Positions 54,581 through 63,680 of a DNA stretch of 64,000 bases are shown here, one piece after another. The notes under the pieces are model-generated. The model had not been told where the DNA came from. It ran no database searches and saw only the letters and a list, made by a program, of their open reading frames with translations. Origin of the DNA: JAPOUP01 sp965199865 (GTDB taxonomy: Bacteria > Pseudomonadota > Alphaproteobacteria > Rhodobacterales > Rhodobacteraceae). The DNA is taken from the NCBI GenBank assembly GCA_965199865.1, contig CBDATU010000021.1, forward strand, positions 31,626-95,625, written 5' to 3'. Each line of letters opens with the position of its first letter. The stretch's first letter is position 1. A program made the translations under genes and the position numbers.

Positions 54581-55489
54581 TCATCGCTCGGGCGCACCGT
54601 GAGTCAGGCCATATGCATCATAGATCGCATTGATCCTTCCGTCCGACAGCGCGGCGGAAATCGCGTCATCAACCGAATAGGAAAGTGGCCGGTAAGCGAA
54701 ATGAACGCCAACGCCGAGTGTCCACCTGCTGACGGCAAATCCGGGCAGTGGCGGCAGGTGCACCGTGAGGCCATTCGAGAGGCCATGTTCCAGCTGGCCA
54801 AGCGGACCCATGACCGCCATGACCTCACCGTTCGCAAGCAGGCCCATCGCCTCTGCCGCGGTGGGCAGGCGACGGACATTTCCTGACATCTGACCGCCCG
54901 CAAAGCTTGAAAGATAGAAATCCGAGATCGAATCGTTCTCGACCGCAACACTGTCAAAGCGGAAATAGGGTACAGTCGGACCACCATCCGGATAGTCCGC
55001 CTCGCGATAGGCGATGGCGATCCTCTCATCCGCATACTGCCCGGTGAAGACCACCTGCTCGACCCGGCAGGTGAAGGCGCTGTTGTAGGGCACGCGCATC
55101 ATCACGTTCGATACCCTTCCTCCGATGAGAGGCCCCTTCCAGATGTTGTTCCTCAAGTCCGCCTCCAGATTCTCGCCCGCAGCGACAAAGTTGAATCTCG
55201 CCTCGACTCCAAAATCGTCGGCAATGAGCCGCGCGATCTCGACATCGACGCCTCTCGCCTTACCCGACTCTTCCCAACTATATGGCGGATTGTCTTCGTA
55301 GACCGCAAAGGTCATGAAGCCTCGGTCGATGATCGTATCAAGATCCTGCCCGATGATGTCCCGGCTCGCATTCTGCGGCTTCGGCTGTGGAATATGGTCG
55401 GCGCAGGGGTCAGCGGCCCAGCCTAACCCGGTTGCTGACGCCAGCGCCAGCACGGCAAGCGCCAGCACGGTGGCAAAACATCTCGGCAT
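54581..55489 (-). CDS. MxaJ/XoxJ-like periplasmic binding protein, quinoprotein-dehydrogenase associated
   Basis: A 302-residue family-3 solute-binding protein with signal peptide (RCFATVLALAVLALASATGLGWAAD). DTIIDRGFMTFAVYEDNPPYSWEESGKARGVDVEIARLIADDFGVEARF is the family block; MMRVPYNSAFTCRVEQVVFTGQY is like the PQQ-dehydrogenase-associated MxaJ subgroup. MxaJ/XoxJ proteins aid maturation of methanol dehydrogenase-type enzymes. The dehydrogenase gene is not adjacent. ATG 55489 lies 8 bp beyond the cytochrome gene stop. Confidence 0.85.
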   Translation of the reverse strand: MPRCFATVLALAVLALASATGLGWAADPCADHIPQPKPQNASRDIIGQDLDTIIDRGFMTFAVYEDNPPYSWEESGKARGVDVEIARLIADDFGVEARFNFVAAGENLEADLRNNIWKGPLIGGRVSNVMMRVPYNSAFTCRVEQVVFTGQYADERIAIAYREADYPDGGPTVPYFRFDSVAVENDSISDFYLSSFAGGQMSGNVRRLPTAAEAMGLLANGEVMAVMGPLGQLEHGLSNGLTVHLPPLPGFAVSRWTLGVGVHFAYRPLSYSVDDAISAALSDGRINAIYDAYGLTHGAPER

Positions 55490-55496
55490 CTTGACC

Positions 55497-56189
55497 TCAG
55501 TTCGCAGCGGACAGGCCAATGGTCAGCGCTTCGGCGGCGCGTTTGTAATCCCCCGGATCGGCCGCAAGGATGTTGGCCGCACGGTAGGCCGCACTGTCGG
55601 CCACCGGCGCTCCGGACAGCGTCACGATGGCACCCGCGATCTCGGCCAGTCGCGCCTGTGTGCCCTCACTGTCCGCGCCTTCCGGGTTCGCCACCCAGGC
55701 CTTGAGCCGGTCGCGAATGGATTTCAGTTCGTCGGAGACTCCCTCCATCGCTTCGTCGTCAGGGCGCGTTTCGATGTAGGTGCGTATCGCCCAGGCTGCC
55801 TTCTGGCCCAGTAATTCGCCATAGGCAGGCATCTTGGTGATGCCATTCTGGGTGTAGCCGGAACGGTACCGTTCGACATACCATTCATCGCCGTATTCCT
55901 CAGCCTCCAGAAACCTTAGATCGGGAGCCAGCCCGCCCGAAATCGCTTCGAGCCCGTGGCATCGCGCGCAGTTCTGATTATAGCCCGAAGCGCCGATCTC
56001 GACCGCCTTCGCCCAAACCTCATCGCCAGCCGCTTCAGCGCGGTAAGGGTTTTCGATCAGCCATTCCTCACCGATGTCGGGAAGAGCGTCGGTATTGACC
56101 GGTTGTGGGGCAACATCGCCATGCGCGAACGCCGCACCGACTGAAATGACAAGGCCAACAGCCGCCATGTAAGTTGCACTGAAAGCCAT
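55497..56189 (-). CDS. PedF-like cytochrome c550
   Basis: A 230-residue periplasmic cytochrome c. A signal peptide (MAFSATYMAAVGLVISVGAAFA) is followed by HGDVAPQPVNTDALPDIGEEWLIENPYR, a signature of the PQQ-ethanol-dehydrogenase cytochrome c550. The haem site is NCARCHGLEAISGG at about residue 84, and the distal Met is in GITKMPAYG. It takes electrons from a quinoprotein alcohol dehydrogenase. It heads a minus-strand group with the MxaJ-like protein, divergent from a PQQ-associated binding-protein gene. Confidence 0.88.
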   Translation of the reverse strand: MAFSATYMAAVGLVISVGAAFAHGDVAPQPVNTDALPDIGEEWLIENPYRAEAAGDEVWAKAVEIGASGYNQNCARCHGLEAISGGLAPDLRFLEAEEYGDEWYVERYRSGYTQNGITKMPAYGELLGQKAAWAIRTYIETRPDDEAMEGVSDELKSIRDRLKAWVANPEGADSEGTQARLAEIAGAIVTLSGAPVADSAAYRAANILAADPGDYKRAAEALTIGLSAAN

Positions 56190-56345
56190 ATTGGTTACTC
56201 CCGATTGCACCTGATCATGTTTAGAGCAGCACCAGTGGCTAGGATATTGGACTTTGGTTCTATGAGTGCGCTGAAAACTGCGACCATAGTAGAGGTTACC
56301 CCAATCCGGGGCGGTTGCTATCGACATGTGTCGGAGGGTGAATCG

Positions 56346-57680
56346 ATGCGTGGAATCGCAGTTTTTCTTATGGCCTGTTTCGGGTTTTCGGCTCAGGCGG
56401 CGGAAATCCTGGTGCACGTTACCTATTTGCGTGTCGAGACACCGGCACCCCCGACGCTGTCGAATCTTGATCCTCCACCAGAGGATCTCGGAATCGCGGG
56501 CGCGCTGCTTGGACGTGAGGACAATGCGACAACCGGGCGCTTCCTTGGACAGACGCACCAGCTTGATGTGATGTCGCTGCCTGCCGAAGAGGATGTGCTT
56601 GCTGCCGCGGCGGCAGCGTTGAATGAGAGCCCGTTTCTGGTTCTGGACGCACCGGCCGACATACTCACGGCAGTCGCGGATCTGCCAGAAGCGGAGAATG
56701 CGTTGCTGTTTAACGCCACTTCCGAAGACAATGCGTTAAGGAACGGCAGCTGTCGCGCCAACCTGCTGCACTCGGCGGCATCCCGAGCTATGCGGGCGGA
56801 TGCATTGATTCAGTTCTTCGTAAAGAAGCGCTGGACGGATCTGGTCATGATCAGGGGTGCGCGACCTGAAGACATCGCGTTTGCCGAAGCGCTTCGTAAC
56901 GCCGCCAGTAAGTTCGGACTGGTTATCCGCGACGAGGCCGTCTGGGAATTCGATGCGGACATGCGCCGCAATGCCGCGCAGGAAGTGCCGGTTTTCACGC
57001 AGGAATTCGGTGAATACGACGCGCTTGTCGTCGCCGATGAAACCCATGACTTCGGGCGGTATGTTCTCTACAACACATGGTATCCGCGCCCGGTCGCCGG
57101 ATCGGAAGGCCTTGCGCCCCAGGCGTGGTCCCCGGTGGTCGAGCAATGGGGGGCGGCGCAGCTGCAGTCGCGGTTCACGGATCTGGCGGGGCGTGACATG
57201 GAGTCGGAAGACTATGCGTCCTGGGCCGCGATCCGAACGATCGGCGAGGCGGTTACACGAACCGGCAGCGCAGATCCGGCAACGCTTCGCGACTATATCC
57301 TTGGCCCGGAATTCGAGCTTGCGGGGTTCAAGGGGCGCCCCATGTCCTATCGCACCTGGAATGGACAGCTTCGACAGCCGGTCGCATTGGTGCACCCCCG
57401 CGCCCTGGTCGCTCAGGCTCCTCTTGAAGGTTTCCTGCACCGGGTGAGCGAGCTTGTGACACGCTGGGCATCGACGAACCTGAGTCCGACTGCCGTGCCT
57501 TTGGACAATGATGTCCCTTCCCTGGCATCAGGATCAGGGAATGGTGGGAGAGTTTTCATTTCCTTCGCATGCACCTCGCCAATTGGACATCGCAGTCAAA
57601 ATATTCAACAGCGCGCCTGTAACCTTTCCTGTCGGGAGTGGTCTGGCCCATACGGCTTCAGCCAGGGCATTCCAGCCTGA
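56346..57680 (+). CDS. PQQ-catabolism-associated ABC substrate-binding protein, frameshifted near the 3' end
   Basis: A periplasmic protein of the kind found next to PQQ-dependent alcohol dehydrogenases. The signal peptide is MRGIAVFLMACFGFSAQAA. Body motifs (PPEDLGIAGALLGREDNATTGRFLGQ; LFNATSEDNALRNGSCRANLLHSAASRAMRADAL; SEDYASWAAIRTIGEAVTRT) match the paralogue at 62252. Near 57455-57458 the DNA reads TGTG; removing one TG restores SELDTLGIDEPESDCRAFGQ and a stop at 57509-57511, as in the paralogue. The actual frame instead runs 56 codons into unrelated residues. Most of the domain survives, so it may still fold. Confidence 0.82.
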   Translation: MRGIAVFLMACFGFSAQAAEILVHVTYLRVETPAPPTLSNLDPPPEDLGIAGALLGREDNATTGRFLGQTHQLDVMSLPAEEDVLAAAAAALNESPFLVLDAPADILTAVADLPEAENALLFNATSEDNALRNGSCRANLLHSAASRAMRADALIQFFVKKRWTDLVMIRGARPEDIAFAEALRNAASKFGLVIRDEAVWEFDADMRRNAAQEVPVFTQEFGEYDALVVADETHDFGRYVLYNTWYPRPVAGSEGLAPQAWSPVVEQWGAAQLQSRFTDLAGRDMESEDYASWAAIRTIGEAVTRTGSADPATLRDYILGPEFELAGFKGRPMSYRTWNGQLRQPVALVHPRALVAQAPLEGFLHRVSELVTRWASTNLSPTAVPLDNDVPSLASGSGNGGRVFISFACTSPIGHRSQNIQQRACNLSCREWSGPYGFSQGIPA

Positions 57681-57702
57681 CGGATCCGCATAGGAGAAAT
57701 TC

Positions 57703-58656
57703 ATGATTCGTACGGTGTTCTTTGCCGTGATGCTGGCCTGCCCGGCTTCGGCAGCCGAAATATGGGTCACCAATGAAAAGGACGACACGATCAGCGTGAT
57801 CGACATCTCTACGCTGGAGGTGATCCGAACCATTCCGACTGGCGAACGCCCGCGCGGCATCACTTTCAGCAAGGATCATTCCCGCGTCTATATCTGTGCC
57901 TCCGACAGTAATTCCGTGCAGGTCATGGATCCCGAGACCGGAGAGATTCTGCATGACCTTCCATCTGGCGAAGATCCCGAGCAGTTCGTGCTACATCCAG
58001 ACGACCGGCACCTTTACATCGCAAACGAGGACGATGCGATCACCACCGTCGTCGATGTTGTGGAACGTAAGGTCGTCGCCCAGATCGGCGTCGGTATAGA
58101 ACCTGAAGGCATGGCGGTCTCGCCTGATGGAAAGATCGCGATCACCACGTCCGAGACCACCAACATGGCGCATTGGATCGACACGGAGACACATGACCTC
58201 TTCGCCAATACCCTTGTCGATAGCCGGCCACGCCATGCAGAGTTTATCAAGGAAGGTACCGAGCTTTGGGTGAGTGCCGAAATTGGCGGAACAATCAGCG
58301 TCTTCGACGTCGCGACACAGGCTGAAATGGCGAAGATCTCGTTCGAGGTACAGGGTGTTCACTCGGATCGTGTACAGCCAGTGGGCTTTGAACTGACCGA
58401 AGGAGACACACATGCGTTCGTCGCTCTCGGACCGTCCAATCATGTCGCCGTGGTCAATGCGGAGACCTATGAGGTCGAAGACTACATTCTGGTTGGACGT
58501 AGAGTATGGCATATGGCATTCTCGCCCGACAAATCGCTCCTCTTCACTACGAACGGGGTCTCGGGCGACGTGACCGTGATCGATGTCGCTCGCCGTGAAG
58601 CAATCAAGACCATCAAGGTGGGTCGCTTTCCGTGGGGTGCGGCCCTTAGGCCCTGA
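57703..58656 (+). CDS. YVTN-repeat beta-propeller protein, PQQ-catabolism associated (copy 1)
   Basis: A 317-residue secreted protein (signal MIRTVFFAVMLACPASAAE). Seven blades of the YVTN type are visible, for example IWVTNEKDDTISVIDISTLEVIRTIPTGERPRGITFS and TNGVSGDVTVIDVARREAIKTIKVGRFPWGAA. It is strongly related to 61263-62237. Such proteins accompany the substrate-binding protein and quinoprotein dehydrogenases; the role is unproven. AGGAG precedes ATG 57703. Confidence 0.88.
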   Translation: MIRTVFFAVMLACPASAAEIWVTNEKDDTISVIDISTLEVIRTIPTGERPRGITFSKDHSRVYICASDSNSVQVMDPETGEILHDLPSGEDPEQFVLHPDDRHLYIANEDDAITTVVDVVERKVVAQIGVGIEPEGMAVSPDGKIAITTSETTNMAHWIDTETHDLFANTLVDSRPRHAEFIKEGTELWVSAEIGGTISVFDVATQAEMAKISFEVQGVHSDRVQPVGFELTEGDTHAFVALGPSNHVAVVNAETYEVEDYILVGRRVWHMAFSPDKSLLFTTNGVSGDVTVIDVARREAIKTIKVGRFPWGAALRP

Positions 58657-58959
58657 TTGGCTCACGCAATGAACAGCCGCGGGTAACATCCGGGCATAAT
58701 TTTCGCTGTTACCCAAAGGTCACATCGCATACGGTTTCACGCTTCAAAGGCGGACCAGTGCTGCCATCTCCACTTACGGATGCTGTTCGGCATTCGTCTG
58801 ATGCAGGCTTTTGGATCTGACGGCTGGAAACGCTTCGAGTCGAACGGATAATGTCAATAGCGCCGGTGCACTAAGGCGATTACCATGCCCATCCTGGCAT
58901 CAATGGCGGTTCCTTCAGGCCGTATGCCCTTTCCCTGTGGAGAGCGCCCCGCATCATAC

Positions 58960-60060
58960 GGTTCCGGCTACGGTTTCAGGCCACAGCCATTTTGCTTCGG
59001 ATTCATCCGCTGACCGGTTTCAAAGACCTGCGTGGGCACTGCCATTCCCGGCCGGAACCGGTTCCGCACCCTGAGGATTACCTCCACTATCCGGATCACG
59101 GTCCCGGCGATGGCCCTTGCCCGCTCCGGTACCAACCCTTCCTGGCTGTTGGCCACAAGGGTGCACCCGCCCCTCTCCGCATGCCTCGGCGAGCGGGTCG
59201 TCCCCAGATGCTCAGAGGAGCCGCGTCATGGCGATCAGGTTGAAACGGGCGTAAAGCTCCTGGCGCACACCGCGTTCTGTCTGGCCGCGCAGGCCGTCGT
59301 GGTAGAGATCGGCGAGATCGTCCGCCGGGATACAGTCGGTGTCGACCGGTATCGTGGCGAGATGGTACGTACCGCCGTCTGTCCTGTGGCGGACCAGCCG
59401 GATAACGACCGGATCGAAGCGTCCGCTAGGCCAGCGTTTCTCAAGCTTCCGCCAAGCGTCCGCTTTTGGGGCCGTGGGGACGATGGCCTCCCCAGTGTCT
59501 CCCTCCATGAAGGCCCTGAAGGCTTCCGCGCCACTGCCCTGGAACCGGAACAACGGGTGAGCGCCGACCCGGATGACGGCGTGCAGGGCCCAAACGACAG
59601 GTATCCCAGGTTGAACACCACGGACATCGCCGGGCTCCAGGGCGTGCAGGTGGCCGAGGGCGGCGGGCCGAGGGCGGCGGGCCGAGGGCGGCGGGCCGAG
59701 GGCGGCGGGCCGTTCGCAGGCATGCTGGCTGGCTCAGGGAGAAACCGACGGGGATCTTTCCGTCGGGCCGGGACGGGCAGGACACCAGGCTCTGCGTATG
59801 GTGGGCGCCCGCGTCTGGGAGCGTATTGCCGGCGTCGACCAGCCCGCGGGACAGGTTCATTCTCGTGCCGTCGACCGCGAACGTGCGGTGTCCATGCCAG
59901 CCCGTTCCACTCCGTCCTCTCCTTCGGGCCGTCCGCCGCGTGCGGCGGCAGCGGCTCGAGGGCCGACTGGTCGCAGACAATTTTCGCCGGCCCGTTCCGG
60001 CTCAGGGCCGGAACCGGCGCCACCGTCTCCTGGATGTCGGAGGTCCCGCGCCATATGAGG
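58960..60060 (-). pseudogene. IS4-family transposase relic
   Basis: Fragments in three frames follow the order of an IS4 transposase. Near 59840-59890 TFAVDGTRMNLSRGLVDAG holds the first Asp; HHTQSLVSC follows, then GKIPVGFSL. At 59212-59553 VIRLVRHRTDGGTYHLATIP continues to LADLYHD and GQTERGVRQELYARFNLIAMTRLL, but the segment between LYH and GQTER that should carry the catalytic Glu is missing. The 3' tail near 58970-59100 reads like the IS4 C-terminus (RVRNRFRPG, VFETGQRMNPK). A 14-bp tandem array breaks the frame at 59654. The 300 bp after the propeller gene (58657-58959) holds nothing else. Confidence 0.75.
59654..59709. repeat. Four perfect tandem copies of a 14-bp unit
   Basis: CCGAGGGCGGCGGG repeated four times without mismatch inside the IS4 relic. 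The unit is not a multiple of three, so each copy shifts the frame. Likely replication slippage in dead sequence. Confidence 0.9.
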
Positions 60061-60536
60061 CGGCGACCGAAAAAAGATGGTCGTCCTCAGGTTCTCGATC
60101 CGTGGATCCATGAGGCTCCGTCCCGCGAATGCGGTGTACCCCGGGTCCGGAATCGCACTCGGAAAGGAGAAAGGCGGTCCCTTCCCGGAACAAATCCGGA
60201 AATTCCGGAGATGCCGAAAAAAAAATGGCGGCATCGCCGCTGGAAAAAAACCTGTCCTGTCCCTGCCGACAACGGAAATGCCAACGAGCTTACCACCACT
60301 AACCGGCCTATGGTGTACGCAATCAGATATGCGCCTGCCCATTGGGCTGCGTCGCTTCTGCTGTCCTACTCTGCGGTTCAATGGAATTGTCGTCGATTCC
60401 GGCGTGAGATCCGGCGGCTGGGGCGGAAACTTCCACCGTCCAATCTTGTCAGGAAGCCGAGCTCCGGAAAAGACCAGGCAATGCGCTTCAGACTGGACCT
60501 GGAAGATTCCATCTCCCTATAGGATGGGATGCTACG
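60061..60536. other. Intergenic region upstream of the IS4 relic
   Basis: About 475 bp with no supported gene. Two A-rich tracts lie near 60219-60228 and 60243-60250. It may include the transposase 5' end of the IS4 relic and the terminator region of the minus-strand operon ending at 60537, but I could not define either. Confidence 0.4.
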
Positions 60537-60788
60537 TCATTCCGCGCGGCGTCCAACTTCGTTCAGATCCTTGTCCAGTTCGATGTCGAACTGATTGCCA
60601 CCTTTACAGATGACATCGTCCAACTCGTAGCCGTCATCCTCGACTTCTATATCGTCGGGGTCCATCTGGCATTCCATCTCAGCCAGCATAGCTTCAATTT
60701 TGGCGACGGTTTCCGCGTCGACTTCGTCACTGGCAAAGGCGGGAACGGCCAAAAGCACCGCGAAAGCGAATCCGATGGTCTTTTTCAT
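60537..60788 (-). CDS. Small secreted PepSY-like protein
   Basis: An 83-residue protein with a clear signal peptide (MKKTIGFAFAVLLAVPAFA). The mature part is acidic (DDIEVEDDGYELDDVICKGGNQFDIELDKDLNEVGRR), matching the beta-alpha pattern of a short PepSY-like domain with two cysteines. Start at ATG 60788 is preferred to 60809. It closes a minus-strand operon with a periplasmic protein, a beta-propeller and a binding protein. Role unknown. Confidence 0.7.
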   Translation of the reverse strand: MKKTIGFAFAVLLAVPAFASDEVDAETVAKIEAMLAEMECQMDPDDIEVEDDGYELDDVICKGGNQFDIELDKDLNEVGRRAE

Positions 60789-60812
60789 GGTTGGGGTACT
60801 CCCTGTCATTGG

Positions 60813-61253
60813 TCAATGAATGCTGATCGTGACTTTCTGCGAATCCCCCGTTGAACCGGGGATGCGTAGTTCGTGGCTGCCGGGTTTGATCGCGACAAAT
60901 GACAGTTCGGCCACGCCCGCTTTGTCAAACTCAATGGAATCGATCGCCATGGGGCGGATTTCGATCTTGTTGATGACGATCTCGTTCATCCAGATCGCAC
61001 GGAAGAAATCGGGGCCTTCCACGGCCAGTTCCGCTGAGCCATCCGCCGTGATCTCAAGCTTGTAATACGCACCTGACTGCAGCACGACATCCTCGCCCAA
61101 TGGTTGGCCCGAGGCAAGTGTGAGCTTGATCGTATCGCCCCGGTTGCATTTTGCCAGAAGCCCGGCAAAGCCCAGATCATCGCAGAGTGGTGCGGCGCTG
61201 GCCGGAGCGGCCAGACAGCAGGCGACCAGTGCGGCCTTCAGGTATTTCATCAT
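60813..61253 (-). CDS. Secreted protein of unknown function in the PQQ-associated operon
   Basis: A 146-residue protein with signal peptide (MMKYLKAALVACCLAAPASAA). The mature sequence has GDTIKLTLASGQPLGEDVVLQSGAYYKLEITADGSAELAVEGPDFFRAIWMNEIVINKIEIRP and ends with SHELRIPGSTG, a beta-rich pattern reminiscent of a cupredoxin-like sandwich but without an obvious copper site. I cannot name the family. It follows the beta-propeller gene by 9 bp. Confidence 0.7.
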   Translation of the reverse strand: MMKYLKAALVACCLAAPASAAPLCDDLGFAGLLAKCNRGDTIKLTLASGQPLGEDVVLQSGAYYKLEITADGSAELAVEGPDFFRAIWMNEIVINKIEIRPMAIDSIEFDKAGVAELSFVAIKPGSHELRIPGSTGDSQKVTISIH

Positions 61254-61262
61254 CTCTCTCCC

Positions 61263-62237
61263 TTAGTTCCTGCGTTGGGTAACGACACCCCAGGGTTGTT
61301 CACCTACCTGAATGGACTTTATGGCCCTTTCCTTAGCCACATCGATCACGGTGATGTCGTTGGAATTTCCGTTCGTGGTCAGCAGATATTTTTCGTCCGG
61401 CGTGAAATCGAGCTGCCAGACACGCTGGCCGACGATAATATAGTCGAGAACCTCTAGGCTTTCGCCGTCGATCACCGCCACCCGGTTGGCCGGTCCGAGC
61501 GCCACAAATACCCGTTTTCCGTCGGAGGTCACTTTCACGCCCACAGGCTGAAGCCATTCTGGCAGCACACCCGGTACCTCGAACCCGATCTTCTTGACTA
61601 CTGTTGGCGCACCGTCTGGAGCGATGTCCATCACCGTCACAGTACCACCAATCTCGGAACTGACATAAAGACGGGTGCCGTCAGCCGTGTACTGCGCGTA
61701 ACGCGGGCGCTGGTCGACCAGCACGTTGTGCTTGATCCTATAATCATCGGTCGAGATGAAATGCGCCATGTTGGTGGTTTCAGACGTGTTCACCACCCAT
61801 TTTGCATCGGGACTCATCCCCATGCCTTCCGGTTCGACGCCAACCGGCACTTCGGCCAGAATGGTCCGGGTTTCCGTATCGGTAACGGTGACCAGGTTGT
61901 CGTCTTCATTCGCGATGTATAGCCGGATGCCGGATGGTTCGAGGATGAAAAGCTCAGGGTCCGGGCCGGACGGGAGCGAGGGGAGTTCCTCGTATGTTTC
62001 GGCGTTAAAGACCCGGATCAGGTTGTCATCCGATGCGCAGACGTAAATCTTGGTGCCATCCGGACTCATCGTGATTCCGCGAGGGCGGTTGCCGGCAAAA
62101 AACTCGTCAATAACTTCCCAACCGTTGATATCCACCACGGTAATCGTGTTGCCCCGTTCGTTCGAGACAAACGCTTTGTCCGCAAGAGCCGGAGCAGCCA
62201 GTAAGGCAAGGGCTGAGGTCAATAGAAGCGCTTTCAT
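61263..62237 (-). CDS. YVTN-repeat beta-propeller protein, PQQ-catabolism associated (copy 2)
   Basis: A 324-residue secreted propeller (signal MKALLLTSALALLAAPALA). Blades include FVSNERGNTITVVDINGWEVIDEFFAGNRPRGITMSPDG and TNGNSNDITVIDVAKERAIKSIQVGEQPWGVV. The blade order and lengths follow copy 1 at 57703; both have ETTNMAH at the same place. ATG 62237 is 14 bp after the binding-protein stop. Confidence 0.9.
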   Translation of the reverse strand: MKALLLTSALALLAAPALADKAFVSNERGNTITVVDINGWEVIDEFFAGNRPRGITMSPDGTKIYVCASDDNLIRVFNAETYEELPSLPSGPDPELFILEPSGIRLYIANEDDNLVTVTDTETRTILAEVPVGVEPEGMGMSPDAKWVVNTSETTNMAHFISTDDYRIKHNVLVDQRPRYAQYTADGTRLYVSSEIGGTVTVMDIAPDGAPTVVKKIGFEVPGVLPEWLQPVGVKVTSDGKRVFVALGPANRVAVIDGESLEVLDYIIVGQRVWQLDFTPDEKYLLTTNGNSNDITVIDVAKERAIKSIQVGEQPWGVVTQRRN

Positions 62238-62251
62238 GAGCGGGCGTCCTC

Positions 62252-63439
62252 TCAGTTGAAGGCGGTGCACTGGGACTCGGGCCGGTCCAGGCCCATCGTG
62301 TCCAGCGGCGAGAACTGGTGCAGGTACCCGTCCTGCGGGCTGACGCTGACCGTGATCGACCCATCGTAAAGCAGGATTGGCTGGCGCAGTTGACCGTTCC
62401 AGTCGCGAAAGGTGACCTTTTGACCCTTGAAGGCGGCCAGTTCAAAGTCGTCCGACAAGACATAGTCGCGCGCACCCATCGGGTTGGCGGTGTTCGTGCG
62501 AGTGACCGCCTCACCGACCACGCGCAGGGCTAGCCAGACATTGTAGTCCTCAGACCGGACATAGCGCCCCGTCAGCTTTTCAAACCGGGTCTGGAACTGC
62601 GTGGCCCCCCAGGCCTCGTGCGCGCCATGCATGGTGACCGGGACCAGCCCGGCGGATCCCATTACGGGGCGAGGTGTCCACAGGTGATAGGGCAGGTATC
62701 GGGCGAAATAGTCGGTTTCATCCGCAGCCATCACCACATCGTGCGATCTAAGGTCCTGCATGAAGACCGGCAACAGTTTCTGGACCAGAACATGGCCGGA
62801 ATCCGTGCGCCGCGAGCCACCAGTGTCTTCGAACATGCGCTCCTCGACGATTCTGGCACCGAATTTGCGCGCTGTATTCCGCAATGCATCGGCAAATGCC
62901 TGATCGGCGGGATTCGAGCCTGGCACAAGTACCCAGTCGCTCCATTTTTTCCAGAGCGCGAACTGTCCAACTGCATCCGCCATCATTGCAAAAGATGGCG
63001 CGATGTGCAGCAGATTGGGGCGACAGTCGACATCACGCAGTGATACGTCCGACGCACCGGCGTTGAAAACCAGAGCACCGGCAGCGTCCGCGATATCACC
63101 CAACCGCAGCAGATCTTCGCCACTAGCCAAAATCACGAAAAGCTGAACGCCTTCATCAAGCAGCGTTTGCACAGCGGCGTCCGCCTCTTCTGGTGGAACC
63201 GCAACGGTCACTGTCTCATAGGTATGGCCCAGGAACCCGCCGGTCGTGCCATTGTCTTCATCCGCGAGCTTCGCCCCGGCAAATCCCAGATCCTCAGGTG
63301 TCTGATCGTAACGTGAGATTGGCAGTTCGGTTTGATAGTCAACGCGAAGCACCGCTGCGCGGACATCGATAGCCAGCGCCATCCCTATAAAAGCCACGTT
63401 AACGGCAGTCGCCAAAAGAAACGCCAGAAGTAAACGCAA
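62252..63439 (-). CDS. PQQ-catabolism-associated ABC substrate-binding protein (copy 2, intact)
   Basis: A 395-residue periplasmic protein homologous to 56346 but intact to its natural end (YLHQFSPLDTMGLDRPESQCTAF). I choose TTG 63439 because GGGAGG lies 5 bp upstream and the signal peptide (RLLLAFLLATAVNVAFIGMALA) begins there; the frame is open back to ATG 63553. TPEDLGFAGAKLADEDNGTTGGFLG and RDVDCRPNLLHIAPSFAMMADAV match copy 1. It starts the four-gene operon ending at 60537. Confidence 0.85.
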   Translation of the reverse strand: MRLLLAFLLATAVNVAFIGMALAIDVRAAVLRVDYQTELPISRYDQTPEDLGFAGAKLADEDNGTTGGFLGHTYETVTVAVPPEEADAAVQTLLDEGVQLFVILASGEDLLRLGDIADAAGALVFNAGASDVSLRDVDCRPNLLHIAPSFAMMADAVGQFALWKKWSDWVLVPGSNPADQAFADALRNTARKFGARIVEERMFEDTGGSRRTDSGHVLVQKLLPVFMQDLRSHDVVMAADETDYFARYLPYHLWTPRPVMGSAGLVPVTMHGAHEAWGATQFQTRFEKLTGRYVRSEDYNVWLALRVVGEAVTRTNTANPMGARDYVLSDDFELAAFKGQKVTFRDWNGQLRQPILLYDGSITVSVSPQDGYLHQFSPLDTMGLDRPESQCTAFN

Positions 63440-63680
63440 ACCATCCTCCCGCGAAGCCGTCCTGCACTGGCTTCTTCTTCGAGGGCCAGACCCTGGAGTG
63501 CTCTTCAACATGCGACAGTCAGGCCGGATCTCCCCAAGGTGTAATCCTATCATTTCGGTGCAGTCTCTCGATTCTTATTTCTTTAGAAACCATCAAATGT
63601 AAGAGTTGCATCCATAAGTTGAGTGGTCCCGCAGGATATGGTATTCCGGAATGGTTTTCCATCCAAATCCGGAGAGAGCC

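Noticed and set aside
59654..59709. CRISPR-like repeat array
   Set aside because: The 14-bp units are directly tandem, with no spacers, inside a transposase relic.
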